From the NCBI GenBank assembly GCA_023390175.1, contig JAEWDK010000024.1, positions 558,001 through 622,000 of the forward strand: a stretch of DNA of 64,000 nt, written 5' to 3'. The position numbers and the translations under genes are program-made. The notes beneath the pieces are model-generated. The model had not been told where the DNA came from. It saw only the letters and a list, made by a program, of their open reading frames with translations, and did not search any database. This DNA comes from Bacillota bacterium (lineage in GTDB: Bacteria; Bacillota; Clostridia; Oscillospirales; Acutalibacteraceae). This document shows positions 25,620 through 34,094 of this stretch, piece after piece (the first letter of the stretch is position 1; each line of letters opens with the position of its first letter).

Positions 25620-27014
25620 CTAAAATTCCGCGGTACCTGTTGTACGCGGGAATGGCAGCACATCGCGGATATTGGCGATTCCGGTCAGATACATTACCAA
25701 ACGCTCAAAGCCCAAGCCAAAGCCGGCATGCTTTGTACCGCCGTAGCGCCTTAAGTCCAGATACCACCAGTAATTTTCCTCGTTCAGGCCAAAATCCTTC
25801 ATGCGCTGCTGCAGTACATCCATGCGCTCTTCACGCTGGCTGCCGCCGATGATTTCACCGATGCCCGGCACCAGAAGGTCAACGGCCGCAACCGTTTTGC
25901 CGTCATCATTCATGCGCATGTAAAATGCCTTAATTTCTTTCGGATAGTTTGTAACAAAAACGGGCTTTCCGAACACCTGTTCCGTCAGGTACTTTTCATG
26001 TTCGGTCTGCAAATCCGTTCCCCAATCCACCTTATATTCAAATTTATCGTTGTTTTTCTTTAAAATGTCAACCGCTTCCGTATAGGTTACACAGGCAAAG
26101 TCGGAGCTCACCACATTGTTCAGGCGTTCCAGCAACCCCTTGTCCACAAAATTATTGAAGAATTCAATATCATCGGGGCAAGTTTCCATTACATAGCGAA
26201 TCACAAATTTCATCATCGCTTCGGCGAGCTTCATATCGTCGCCCAGGTCCGCAAATGCAATTTCCGGCTCAATCATCCAAAACTCCGCAGCATGGCGCTG
26301 GGTATAGGATTTTTCTGCCCGGAAGGTGGGGCCGAACGTGTAAACTTTGCCGAAAGCCATTGCCATGCACTCGGCCTCCAGCTGGCCTGAAACGGTCAGT
26401 GAGGTGTGCTTTTGGAAAAAGTCCTGCGAATAATCGACCGCACCGTCTTCGGTACGGGGCGGGTTTTCCGCATCCAGCGTGGTTACGGTAAACATTTCGC
26501 CCGCGCCTTCCGCGTCGCTGCCGGTAATCAGCGGAGTATGCACATAAACGAAGCCGCTTTCGTTAAAGAATTTATGAATGGCATATGCGGCCGCGGAGCG
26601 CACGCGAAACGCCGCACTGAACGTGTTGGTGCGCGGGCGCAGATGTGCGATTGTGCGCAGATATTCGAGTGAATGGCGCTTTTTCTGCAGCGGATATTCC
26701 GGCGTGGAAAGGCCCGCCACTTCGATTTTCGCCGCATGAATTTCAAACGGCTGCTTCGCTTCGGGCGTAACAATCAGTTCACCGGTCACAGTAACCGCAG
26801 AGCCGACATTCAGTTTTGCAACTTCGGTAAAATTATTGATTTTATCGGCTTCAAATACGATTTGAACCCCTTTAAAGCAGCTCCCGTCGTTGAGCTCAAT
26901 AAAGCCAAGCGCTTTTGAATCACGAATTGTACGGACCCAGCCGCAGACTGTGACAGTCGTTCCGCCAAGCTCTGCCGTTCCGGAATACAATTTGCTGATT
27001 TCCGTTCTTTTCAA
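25620..27014 (-). CDS. asnS: Asparaginyl-tRNA synthetase
   Basis: Class IIb synthetase, 464 residues. N-terminal OB-fold anticodon-binding domain (about 15-100, VTVCGWVRTIRDSK), then the catalytic core with motif 2 (FRAEKSYTQRHAAEFWMIEPE) and motif 3 (GFGLGFERLVMYLTG). The end LPFPRT is typical. The start is TTG, with GGAGGTATCAGT directly upstream. No T-box leader motif is visible in the 190 bases before it, so regulation is not evident. Confidence 0.96.
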   Translation of the reverse strand: MKRTEISKLYSGTAELGGTTVTVCGWVRTIRDSKALGFIELNDGSCFKGVQIVFEADKINNFTEVAKLNVGSAVTVTGELIVTPEAKQPFEIHAAKIEVAGLSTPEYPLQKKRHSLEYLRTIAHLRPRTNTFSAAFRVRSAAAYAIHKFFNESGFVYVHTPLITGSDAEGAGEMFTVTTLDAENPPRTEDGAVDYSQDFFQKHTSLTVSGQLEAECMAMAFGKVYTFGPTFRAEKSYTQRHAAEFWMIEPEIAFADLGDDMKLAEAMMKFVIRYVMETCPDDIEFFNNFVDKGLLERLNNVVSSDFACVTYTEAVDILKKNNDKFEYKVDWGTDLQTEHEKYLTEQVFGKPVFVTNYPKEIKAFYMRMNDDGKTVAAVDLLVPGIGEIIGGSQREERMDVLQQRMKDFGLNEENYWWYLDLRRYGGTKHAGFGLGFERLVMYLTGIANIRDVLPFPRTTGTAEF

Positions 27015-27135
27015 ACTGATACCTCCTAATTTTGAGAATATACAAATGTATTCATATATTATAACACTCTGAATTGCTGCGCAAGACCAAATCGGCAGAT
27101 TTGTATGAAAAATTCAAATATCTGCAAATTAGGAC

Positions 27136-27164
27136 TTGATTTTTCCTGCAACATCCGATATAAT
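27136..27164 (+). promoter_or_regulatory. Promoter of the tRNA-Ser gene
   Basis: TTGATT (27136-27141), 17-bp spacer, TATAAT (27159-27164), about 40 bases before the tRNA. Confidence 0.75.
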
Positions 27165-27204
27165 GTCATAGTTGCCTGTTGAATCAGCCAACGAATTGCC
27201 ATTT

Positions 27205-27290
27205 GGAGAGGTATTCTAATGGTAAGGAGCCACATTGGAAATGTGGTGTGCCGCAAGGCATTGTGCGTTCGAGTCGCATCCTCTCCGCCA
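27205..27290 (+). tRNA. tRNA-Ser (anticodon GGA)
   Basis: 86 bases. Acceptor GGAGAGG pairs with CCTCTCC, followed by G and an encoded CCA. D stem TTCT/AGGA, anticodon stem CCACA/TGTGG with loop TTGGAAA (anticodon GGA, reading UCC/UCU), a variable arm with TGCC-GCAA-GGCA, and a T arm with TTCGAGT. The long variable arm is diagnostic of tRNA-Ser. It has its own promoter and terminator. Confidence 0.96.
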
Positions 27291-27326
27291 AAAAAGTCCA
27301 TCAGCTTAGGCTGGTGGACTTTTTTC
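27291..27326 (+). terminator. Terminator of tRNA-Ser
   Basis: AAAAAGTCCATCAGC / GCTGGTGGACTTTTT stem with one G.T pair and a T6 run, beginning right after the CCA end. The next 100 bases, to the end of the MGMT-like gene, hold nothing I recognise. Confidence 0.92.
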
Positions 27327-27427
27327 TTTGGCCGCAGGGGTTGACGAGAACGCCGGCACAAGTTTGTGGGAACAAACCAATTTTTTAACCACTAAGAAAA
27401 ACGGAGAGACTCGCGGCACGCGCGTGG

Positions 27428-27769
27428 TTACTGTACCACCCGAGTCGCATCTGCGCCGGTGTCCGCCGTATCCCACTTCCATATGCTTTGCTTTAAATCA
27501 ACATTGCCGTTTTCATGAAACCGCACGCCTTCGCTTTCCAAAAGGACGCGCTGTTCCAGCCAGCCCGGAACCAGCCGCCCCTTGCTGTTTACTACTCTGT
27601 GGCAGGGCAGTTCGGAAGATTCAGGCGCGACATGCAGCGCATAGCCGACCTGCCTTGCACATTGCGGCACCCCCAGCATCAAAGCAATTTGCCCATATGT
27701 TGCAACTTTGCCATATGGGATGACGGATACCGCATGATAAACCAAGTGATTAAACTCCTGCCTTTTCAT
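27428..27769 (-). CDS. MGMT-family methyltransferase-like protein
   Basis: 113 residues, equal to just the C-terminal DNA-binding and active-site domain of O6-alkylguanine-DNA alkyltransferase. Helix-turn-helix region IPYGKVATYGQIALMLG, CARQVGYAL (Arg finger), and PCHRVVNSKG. The Cys acceptor is kept, whereas the one-domain alkyltransferase-like proteins usually have Trp there (PWHR). It may therefore be a true suicide methyltransferase or an ATL variant that flags damage for excision repair. Monocistronic. Confidence 0.82.
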   Translation of the reverse strand: MKRQEFNHLVYHAVSVIPYGKVATYGQIALMLGVPQCARQVGYALHVAPESSELPCHRVVNSKGRLVPGWLEQRVLLESEGVRFHENGNVDLKQSIWKWDTADTGADATRVVQ

Positions 27770-27933
27770 CCCGTGCCGACCCCCGTGTCTTTTATTTTAT
27801 CCCAGCTAATACGCTCTTTATTAAATGTACAATATCTGCTGTTTATTTGCAAGTTCATTGAATTTGTGCCGTCTTTTTTCCATGATTCATACCGTTCATT
27901 TCAAGTTAAATAAAGGTTATTTTCATTTTTCTA

Positions 27934-27964
27934 TTGACTTAGAGTGAACTCTAAACTGTATAAT
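27934..27964 (+). promoter_or_regulatory. MerR-type promoter of the lar operon
   Basis: TTGACT (27934-27939) and TATAAT (27959-27964) are separated by 19 bp instead of 17. A perfect dyad TTAGAGT-GA-ACTCTAA (27939-27954) lies in the spacer. Over-long spacers with a central dyad are the hallmark of promoters that MerR-family activators untwist. No merR gene is in the window. Confidence 0.8.
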
Positions 27965-28005
27965 TAACGATATAATGCTGTATCGTAAATTCATGGAGAA
28001 ATAAA

Positions 28006-29253
28006 ATGAAAATCTTATATTATGACTGCTTCAGCGGAATCAGCGGGGATATGAATTTAGGCGCAATGACGGACTTGGGTGTGGATTTTGGTTATTTAAA
28101 GACAGAACTTTCTAAGCTGCATCTGGATTCCGAGTATAAAATACAAATGAATAAAGGTTTAAAAAACGGCATCAGCGGAACGAAAGTGGATGTAATTCTG
28201 ACTCATGAAGCGCACCACCGGGACGATGAAGGCCACCACGAGCACCACCACAGGCATTTGAAGGACATTGAGGCGATTATCAACGGAAGCACCCTGAACG
28301 ACAGGGTAAAAAAGCTGAGCATGGAGATGTTTATGCGGATTGCCCGGGCTGAGGCCAAAATTCACGGCGTGTCCGTTGACGAGGTGCATTTTCATGAGGT
28401 CGGCGCCATTGATTCCATTGTGGACATGGTTGGCGCGGCTATTGCGTTCGATTACTTGAAGGTGGACAAGATTATATCTTCCCCTGTTCAGGTAGGCGGC
28501 GGATTTGTAAAATGCGCGCACGGCCTGATGCCGGTGCCGGCCCCGGCCACAGCCGAAATTTTAAAGGGTATCCCCATGAAGTCGGGAATTGCACCTTTTG
28601 AAACCACCACCCCCACAGGTGCGGCTATTTTGGCAGCCAATGTGCAGGAATTCACCGACAGGATGGATTTTTCAGTGGAAAAGGTCGGGTACGGGCTTGG
28701 AAGCAGGGATTTGGAAATTCCAAATGTTTTGCGCGTGTATTTAGGGGAAATCAACGGGCAGGAAGAAAAAGAAAAGCAATCGATGATTGAAACAAATATT
28801 GATGATATGAATCCGGAGTTTTACGGTCATATAGAAGAGCTGCTTTTTAGGGCAGGAGCTTTGGATGTATTTAAGACGCCCATTATTATGAAAAAAGGAA
28901 GACCCGCAATTAAACTGAGCGTTCTGGTGAATTTGCAGAAGGAAAAAGACGTTTTGGATGTTATCTTCCATGAAACCACTTCCATCGGCATCCGAAAATT
29001 CAGCGTCGAAAAAATTATGCTTCACCGGGATTTTATAACGCTGGGCACCCGGTACGGAAGCGTAACCGTAAAAAAGTCCTATTATGAAGGGGAACTTGTC
29101 AAATACAAAGCGGAATATGAGGACTGCAGGCGGATCGCCGAAGAAAATCATATTCCGATTGCAGATGTTTACAAAGAAGTTGACCGTGCAATGGAAAAAA
29201 ATACTGCTGCAGACGGTGACAGCAAGGAAAGATCAATTACCGGGCAGGACTGA
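28006..29253 (+). CDS. larC: Nickel-pincer cofactor nickel insertase LarC
   Basis: CTP-dependent cyclometallase that puts nickel into the pyridinium bisthiocarboxylate mononucleotide cofactor. 415 residues in one uninterrupted frame, whereas Lactobacillus plantarum makes full-length LarC by frameshifting between larC1 and larC2. N-terminal DCFSGISGDMNLGA and DEVHFHEVGAIDSIVD are family hallmarks. A His-rich metal-binding stretch (HHEHHHRH) is near residues 77-86. The C-terminal half contains METNIDDMNPE-like IETNIDDMNPEFYGH and KKGRPAIKLS. GGAG precedes the ATG. First gene of larC-larE-larB. Confidence 0.94.
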   Translation: MKILYYDCFSGISGDMNLGAMTDLGVDFGYLKTELSKLHLDSEYKIQMNKGLKNGISGTKVDVILTHEAHHRDDEGHHEHHHRHLKDIEAIINGSTLNDRVKKLSMEMFMRIARAEAKIHGVSVDEVHFHEVGAIDSIVDMVGAAIAFDYLKVDKIISSPVQVGGGFVKCAHGLMPVPAPATAEILKGIPMKSGIAPFETTTPTGAAILAANVQEFTDRMDFSVEKVGYGLGSRDLEIPNVLRVYLGEINGQEEKEKQSMIETNIDDMNPEFYGHIEELLFRAGALDVFKTPIIMKKGRPAIKLSVLVNLQKEKDVLDVIFHETTSIGIRKFSVEKIMLHRDFITLGTRYGSVTVKKSYYEGELVKYKAEYEDCRRIAEENHIPIADVYKEVDRAMEKNTAADGDSKERSITGQD

Positions 29254-29294
29254 ACGTCTTGCTCTAGAATACAGGAACGCGAAAGGGAAACAAT

Positions 29295-30107
29295 ATGGAT
29301 GCACATGAAAAATTAAACAACCTAAAGGAAGATATTCGGAACATGGGAAGCCTTGCGGTGTCTTTTTCCGGAGGAGTGGACAGCACCTTCCTGCTGAAGG
29401 TTGCGGTGGACGTACTGGGCGATAAGGCGGTTGCCGTAACCGCACGGTCTTCTACGTATCCCGAACGGGAATTCAAAGAAGCAGTGGCATTTGCAAAAAG
29501 CATTGGAGCGAATCATATTGTAATTGATTCAGAGGAACTGGATATTGAGGGTTACGCTGAAAACCCGATCAACCGCTGCTATTACTGCAAACATGAGCTT
29601 TTTGAAAAAGTAAAGGAAACCGCAAAACAAAATGGGATTCGGTATGTAGCGGACGGTTCCAATTTGGATGACCTTGGCGATTACCGGCCGGGAATGCAGG
29701 CAGTGAAGGAGCTGGAGGTTGTCAGCCCGCTAAAAGCGGCGGAGATGACAAAGGACGATATCCGGCTTTTATCAAAGGAATTGGGTCTTCCCACCTGGAA
29801 CAAACCGGCTTTTGCGTGTTTGGCCTCCCGGTTCCCGTACGGCCAGAAAATCACCAGGGAAAAGCTTGCTATGGTGGATGCGGCGGAACAATTTCTTTTG
29901 GATTTGGGGTTCCGTCAGGTAAGAGTGCGCCATCACGGGGATTTGGCAAGGATTGAAGTCGGTGCCGAGGAACGCAGCAGATTCTTCGATGAGGAACTGA
30001 TGGAAAAGGTGTATGCCGAACTGAAAAAAATTGGCTTTACTTACGTGTCGTTGGATATGAAAGGGTACCGTACCGGGAGTATGAACGAAACCATCTTAAA
30101 GCACTGA
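29295..30107 (+). CDS. larE: LarE sulfur transferase
   Basis: ATP-pyrophosphatase-type enzyme that adenylates the cofactor precursor and inserts sulfur. 270 residues. The PP-loop SFSGGVDSTFL (23-33) and GSNLDDLGDYRPG are intact. The protein has C95 and C98 (RCYYCK) as well as C175 (FACLASRFPYG). L. plantarum LarE has only the equivalent of C175, which it sacrifices; the three-cysteine type is thought to hold a [4Fe-4S] cluster that carries the sulfur catalytically. Gap to larC 41 bases, to larB 24. Confidence 0.93.
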   Translation: MDAHEKLNNLKEDIRNMGSLAVSFSGGVDSTFLLKVAVDVLGDKAVAVTARSSTYPEREFKEAVAFAKSIGANHIVIDSEELDIEGYAENPINRCYYCKHELFEKVKETAKQNGIRYVADGSNLDDLGDYRPGMQAVKELEVVSPLKAAEMTKDDIRLLSKELGLPTWNKPAFACLASRFPYGQKITREKLAMVDAAEQFLLDLGFRQVRVRHHGDLARIEVGAEERSRFFDEELMEKVYAELKKIGFTYVSLDMKGYRTGSMNETILKH

Positions 30108-30131
30108 CGGCGGATTTTCAGGAGGAAACGG

Positions 30132-30878
30132 ATGAATCAAAGTGATGTAAAGCATTTGCTGGAAGCTGTAAAAGAAAATAAAGTTGCAGTTGAAGACGCG
30201 GTTAAGGTGATAGAGGGCCTATCTTATAAAGACCTGGGATTTGCCAAGATTGACAATGAGCGGGAATTAAGGGTTGGGTACCCCGAGGTAATCTATTGTG
30301 CCGGAAAAACAGTGGATCAGGTAAAAAGTATTGTTCAATATATGCTGACGAAGGAAAACAACATTCTTGCTACCCGTGCCAGCGAAGAAATGTACCTTGC
30401 CGTAAAGGAAATCTGCCCGGATGCCAAATATAATCCGCTTGGCAAAACGATTACCGTTCGGAAAAAGGAAGAAAGCCTGACAGACACTTATATTGCAATC
30501 GTTTCCGCGGGAACCTCCGATTTGCCCGTCGTTGAGGAAGCGGTGGAAACGGCACGCATCCTTGGGAACCGGGTGGAGCGGGTTGTGGATGTAGGCGTTG
30601 CCGGAATCCACAGGCTCTTTTCAAAGCTGGATATTATACGCGGCGCCAGGGTCGTTATTGTGGTAGCCGGAATGGAAGGCGCGCTTGCAAGCGTAATTGG
30701 CGGACTGGTGGACAAACCGGTTATCGCTGTGCCAACCAGCGTAGGGTACGGAGCAAACTTCGGCGGGCTGTCCGCATTGCTGTCCATGCTCAACAGCTGC
30801 GCAAGCGGAGTCAGCGTAGTAAATATTGACAATGGATTTGGCGCGGCATATAACGCTTCCATAATAAACAAATTATAA
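30132..30878 (+). CDS. larB: LarB, first enzyme of nickel-pincer cofactor synthesis
   Basis: Carboxylates and hydrolyses nicotinic acid adenine dinucleotide to start cofactor synthesis. 248 residues. The C-terminal half resembles the PurE carboxylase: AGTSDLPVVEEA, DVGVAGIHRL, VVAGMEGALASVIGGL and VPTSVGYG. Ribosome site AGGAGG. It ends the operon; no larA (lactate racemase) is next to it. Confidence 0.94.
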   Translation: MNQSDVKHLLEAVKENKVAVEDAVKVIEGLSYKDLGFAKIDNERELRVGYPEVIYCAGKTVDQVKSIVQYMLTKENNILATRASEEMYLAVKEICPDAKYNPLGKTITVRKKEESLTDTYIAIVSAGTSDLPVVEEAVETARILGNRVERVVDVGVAGIHRLFSKLDIIRGARVVIVVAGMEGALASVIGGLVDKPVIAVPTSVGYGANFGGLSALLSMLNSCASGVSVVNIDNGFGAAYNASIINKL

Positions 30879-30899
30879 ATTTCCCTTCAAATTGCAATT

Positions 30900-30955
30900 A
30901 ATCCAAAAACAAAATCCTGTCCGGCAAAGACAGGATTTCGCTTTTGGATTTTTTA
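30900..30955. terminator. Two-tier terminator between larB and the pyridoxamine kinase gene
   Basis: Inner stem AAATCCTGTC / GACAGGATTT (30912-30938) inside an outer AATCCAAAA / TTTTGGATT pairing, followed by T runs on the plus strand. It separates convergent operons. Confidence 0.85.
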
Positions 30956-30997
30956 TTTTTAAAGTGCAAATATGTACTGCCCCCATGTGAGTAAATA

Positions 30998-31852
30998 CTA
31001 CCGGGCAAGCCCGAGCCTGCTGATAAATTCCGGAATTCCCGCTTCAAAGTTGACCCCGAATTGGGGATCCGTACCCGCTTTTTTTGTGCGGAGAATGCTC
31101 GCTGCCGTAAAATCGACCGCAATCCGCGCCGCTTTGGGAAGCGGAAAACCTTTCATTAACGCACTCAGCAAAGCGCTGGCAAAAATATCGCCCGTACCTT
31201 GAAAACTGCCTTCAATCCGTTCAGAAAGAATGTAGTCAATTTCCCCCGTTAATTTATTGTAAGCCGCTACGCCAAGATGCCCGCCGTCAAAATACACGCC
31301 GGTTAAAACAACCTTATTTGGCCCGAGCGCGCCCAGCTTTTCCAAAATACTGTCGATATAAGCACGGCTGTAAGGCCCGCTTCGATAAGGCTCCCCAAGC
31401 AGCAGCGACGCTTCCGTAAGATTCGGCACAATCACATCCGCTTTGCCGCACAGCTTTGCCATTTCTTCCGGAAAGTTTTGGCAAAGCTCCGGGTAAAGCG
31501 CGCCATCGTCCGCCATAACGGGGTCAACGAAGACAAGCGTATCATTTTCTTTAAACAGATCAATTAATTCCGATACAATATGCAGCTGGTCATACGAGCC
31601 CAAAAATCCGGTATAAATTGAGTCAAAGTTCGGGTGAAGCGACTGCCAGTGCCGTGCGGCCGGCAGAATATCCCCCAATAGATCATGATGGGTATCGTCA
31701 CCGAATTCCCCCGTGCGGGTGGAAAGCACCGCGGTGGGAATCACACTGGCCTCCAGTCCGGCTGCGGATAAAATAGGCAGCGCAACGGTCAGTGAACATT
31801 TTTTAAAACAGGAAATATCGTGCACCGCCATGATCCTTTTTTGTTTTTCCAT
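30998..31852 (-). CDS. pdxY: Pyridoxamine/pyridoxal kinase
   Basis: Phosphorylates B6 vitamers to make PLP. 284 residues, ribokinase-like fold. MAVHDISCFKKCSLTVALPIL at the start, VFVDPVMADDG, PNLTEASLL, and the anion-hole loop GSFQGTGDIFASAL with the catalytic Asp. The ATG at 31852 has GGGAGG upstream. It is the last gene of the coaB-coaC-P1 peptidase-PLP lyase group (78-base gap), so it can supply PLP to the lyase. The symbol is assigned by family resemblance. Confidence 0.85.
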   Translation of the reverse strand: MEKQKRIMAVHDISCFKKCSLTVALPILSAAGLEASVIPTAVLSTRTGEFGDDTHHDLLGDILPAARHWQSLHPNFDSIYTGFLGSYDQLHIVSELIDLFKENDTLVFVDPVMADDGALYPELCQNFPEEMAKLCGKADVIVPNLTEASLLLGEPYRSGPYSRAYIDSILEKLGALGPNKVVLTGVYFDGGHLGVAAYNKLTGEIDYILSERIEGSFQGTGDIFASALLSALMKGFPLPKAARIAVDFTAASILRTKKAGTDPQFGVNFEAGIPEFISRLGLAR

Positions 31853-31930
31853 TATGTATTCCCTCCCGGTATTTCGCATTGATTCGATTTGTTCGGCATC
31901 ACAGGATTTCATTGAGTTACTGGTACGGAT

Positions 31931-33124
31931 TCAGAGCAATGACACCTTTTCCAGCGCCTGTTTGATATCGCCGATGATATCGTCCGCGTCTTCAATTCCG
32001 ACACTGAAACGGAAGAAACCGTTGTGGAATTCCTTTGGGTACAGGTACTGCCGCTCGTCGTCCGGCCCTAAAAATACAATCAGGCTTTCGTCATGCCCCA
32101 GGGAAACGGCGGAAGTAATCACGTTCAAGTAGCTGACAAACCGGTTATGGGTGTCAAAATCCGCATTCAATCCAAAGGAGATCATACCGGAAAATCCATT
32201 CTTCATCTGTTTTTTCGCAGTTTCATAACCCTTGCTGCTTTGAAGCCCTGGGTAAGCAACAAAGCTGGCCGCGGGAAGGCTTTCCAAAAAACGCGCAATC
32301 TTCAGCGCATTTTCACTGTGTTGCCGCATGCGGAGCGGAAGGGTGACTGCGCCGCGCATAATCAGCCACGCGTTGAACGGACTGATGCAGCCGCCGAGAT
32401 TCACCATGGATTCTGCCCGGATTCGGTCAATCAGCGCCTTTGAACCGAGTACGGCGCCGCCCATTGCGTCACCGTGCCCGTTTATGTATTTGGTCAGGCT
32501 TTCGACCGTCAAATCGGCTCCCAGTTCAGCCGGGCGCTGATGATAAGGCGATGCGAAGGTGTTGTCGACCGAAAGAAGCGCGCCCGCGTCATGGGCAATT
32601 CCGGCTATTTCCTGTATATCGCTGATGTTCAGCGTTGGGTTGCCCGGCGTTTCGATGTGAATCAGCTTCGTATTGGGGCGGATTGCCGCCCTGACCGCTT
32701 TCACATCCGAGGTATCCACTAAGGTCGCTTCAATCCCGTATTTATTTTTTAAATGCTCGGTCAATAAACGGTAGACCGCGATGTAGGTTACGTTGGAACA
32801 AACCACATGATCCCCTGATTTCAGAAAGGTGAAAAACACACCGGAAAGCGCCGCCACACCGGACGCCAGAACCACGCAGTCCTGTGCGCCCTCCAGAGCG
32901 GTGAGTTTTTCCTGCAAATACTGCTGGTTCACTCCGCCGTTCCGTGTGTAAAGCGCTTTGCCCGCGCTGCTCCAATTTAAATCGGTTGGGTCATAGGGCA
33001 GTTCGTAGCTGTTTGCCATTGTAATGGGACGTTTGATTGCCCCTGTGTCCTTATCCACATCGTTGCCGGTGTGCACCGCTCTTGTCGAAAATCCGTATTC
33101 TGCGCCATATTTGTGTTCTGCCAT
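31931..33124 (-). CDS. Cys/Met-metabolism PLP enzyme (cystathionine synthase/lyase family)
   Basis: 397 residues, cytosolic. The family covers cystathionine gamma-synthase, cystathionine beta/gamma-lyase, methionine gamma-lyase and sulfhydrylases, and the exact reaction cannot be told from sequence alone. Visible are FSTRAVHTG, YTRNGGVNQQYLQEKLTALEGA, SVDNTFASPYHQRP and the PLP-lysine site ESLTKYINGHGD. ATG at 33124 is preferred, with AGGGG 9 bases upstream; ATG at 33133 abuts that site. Only one base separates it from the P1 peptidase gene. Confidence 0.85.
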   Translation of the reverse strand: MAEHKYGAEYGFSTRAVHTGNDVDKDTGAIKRPITMANSYELPYDPTDLNWSSAGKALYTRNGGVNQQYLQEKLTALEGAQDCVVLASGVAALSGVFFTFLKSGDHVVCSNVTYIAVYRLLTEHLKNKYGIEATLVDTSDVKAVRAAIRPNTKLIHIETPGNPTLNISDIQEIAGIAHDAGALLSVDNTFASPYHQRPAELGADLTVESLTKYINGHGDAMGGAVLGSKALIDRIRAESMVNLGGCISPFNAWLIMRGAVTLPLRMRQHSENALKIARFLESLPAASFVAYPGLQSSKGYETAKKQMKNGFSGMISFGLNADFDTHNRFVSYLNVITSAVSLGHDESLIVFLGPDDERQYLYPKEFHNGFFRFSVGIEDADDIIGDIKQALEKVSLL

Positions 33125-33125
33125 G

Positions 33126-34094
33126 TTATTCATCCCCTAATTCATGATATGACTTGTACCCATAGGCTGATTCCGCTTTTTTTACCGCGTTTAGAATTGC
33201 CTGCTCCACTGCGCGGGCTGCCAAAATACCGACAACATCGGGGTTCGCTTCCACATTCCCCGCCGCCATGGTAAAAATGGTGTCACCGTCAAAGACAGTG
33301 TGCGCCGGGCGCACCGCACGCGCAATCCCGTTATGGGAAACGGAGGCCAGCTTGTTTGCCTGCGCTTTTTCCAGCTTTGCATTGGTAATTACCGTGCCGA
33401 TAATCGTGTTGCCGCTGAAAAAATCGGTTTTATCTTCATAATTTGAAAGCATAAATTCTTCCGAATTTGCGAGCGTCCGCCTGTCTTCGCTTAAAAGTCC
33501 GGCAACAAGCCGGTTGGCCTTCTGGTCGAAAATATCGCCCACACAGTTAACGGCCATGACCGCGCCGACTTTCAGCGCGCCGACCTGATAACAGGCGGTA
33601 CCCAGCCCGCCCTTCATGGCAAATTCAACACCCTTCGCTTTACCGACCGTCGCCCCTGTGCCGGCGCCGAAATTCCCTTCGCGCGGAAGCTCTGTATAAG
33701 CATTCCTGCATGCATCATACCCCATTTGTCGGTCGGGCCGAATCCGATAATCGCCGCATTTCAGGTCAAACAGGATTGCGCCGCAGACAATGGGAACCTT
33801 TGTGACCGCAACATCCCTTCCGACTCCTTTTTCCTCCAAAAACCGCATTGCCCCGCCCGCGGCGTCCAAGCCGAACGCGCTGCCGCCCGCAAGTAGGACC
33901 GCATGAATGCTCTGCCGCAGATTGCACGGATTCAGCGCATCCGTTTCCCTTGTTCCGGGGGAACCGCCGCGAACGTCAACCCCCGCAACCGCGCCTTCTT
34001 CGCAAATAATAACCGTACAGCCCGTTCCGGCTGTTTCGTTTTGGGCGCTACCGATATGAAATCCGTCTAGTTCCGTAATTTTAATTTCCTGCAT
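33126..34094 (-). CDS. P1-family (DmpA/BapA) aminopeptidase
   Basis: Ntn-type self-processing hydrolase, 322 residues. DmpA-like enzymes release N-terminal D- or L-residues; BapA enzymes cleave beta-amino acids such as beta-alanine from amides. Visible: GTGCTVI, GVDVRGGSPGTRETD, VLLAGGSAFGLDAAGG, EGNFGAGTGATVGK and AVMAVNCVGDIFD. It overlaps coaC by 14 bases and abuts the PLP-lyase gene, so it is firmly in the CoA operon. Family members near CoA genes have no assigned role that I know of. Confidence 0.85.
   Translation of the reverse strand: MQEIKITELDGFHIGSAQNETAGTGCTVIICEEGAVAGVDVRGGSPGTRETDALNPCNLRQSIHAVLLAGGSAFGLDAAGGAMRFLEEKGVGRDVAVTKVPIVCGAILFDLKCGDYRIRPDRQMGYDACRNAYTELPREGNFGAGTGATVGKAKGVEFAMKGGLGTACYQVGALKVGAVMAVNCVGDIFDQKANRLVAGLLSEDRRTLANSEEFMLSNYEDKTDFFSGNTIIGTVITNAKLEKAQANKLASVSHNGIARAVRPAHTVFDGDTIFTMAAGNVEANPDVVGILAARAVEQAILNAVKKAESAYGYKSYHELGDE

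Noticed and set aside
27015..27204. Possible T-box leader upstream of asnS
   Set aside because: No T-box core on the minus strand; the stretch instead carries the promoter of the plus-strand tRNA-Ser.
27327..27427. Possible integration scar downstream of tRNA-Ser
   Set aside because: No duplicated tRNA 3' end, integrase or att-like repeat could be seen in the 100 bases before the MGMT-like gene.
28006..29253. Programmed frameshift in larC as in Lactobacillus
   Set aside because: The reading frame is continuous through both halves, so no frameshift is required.
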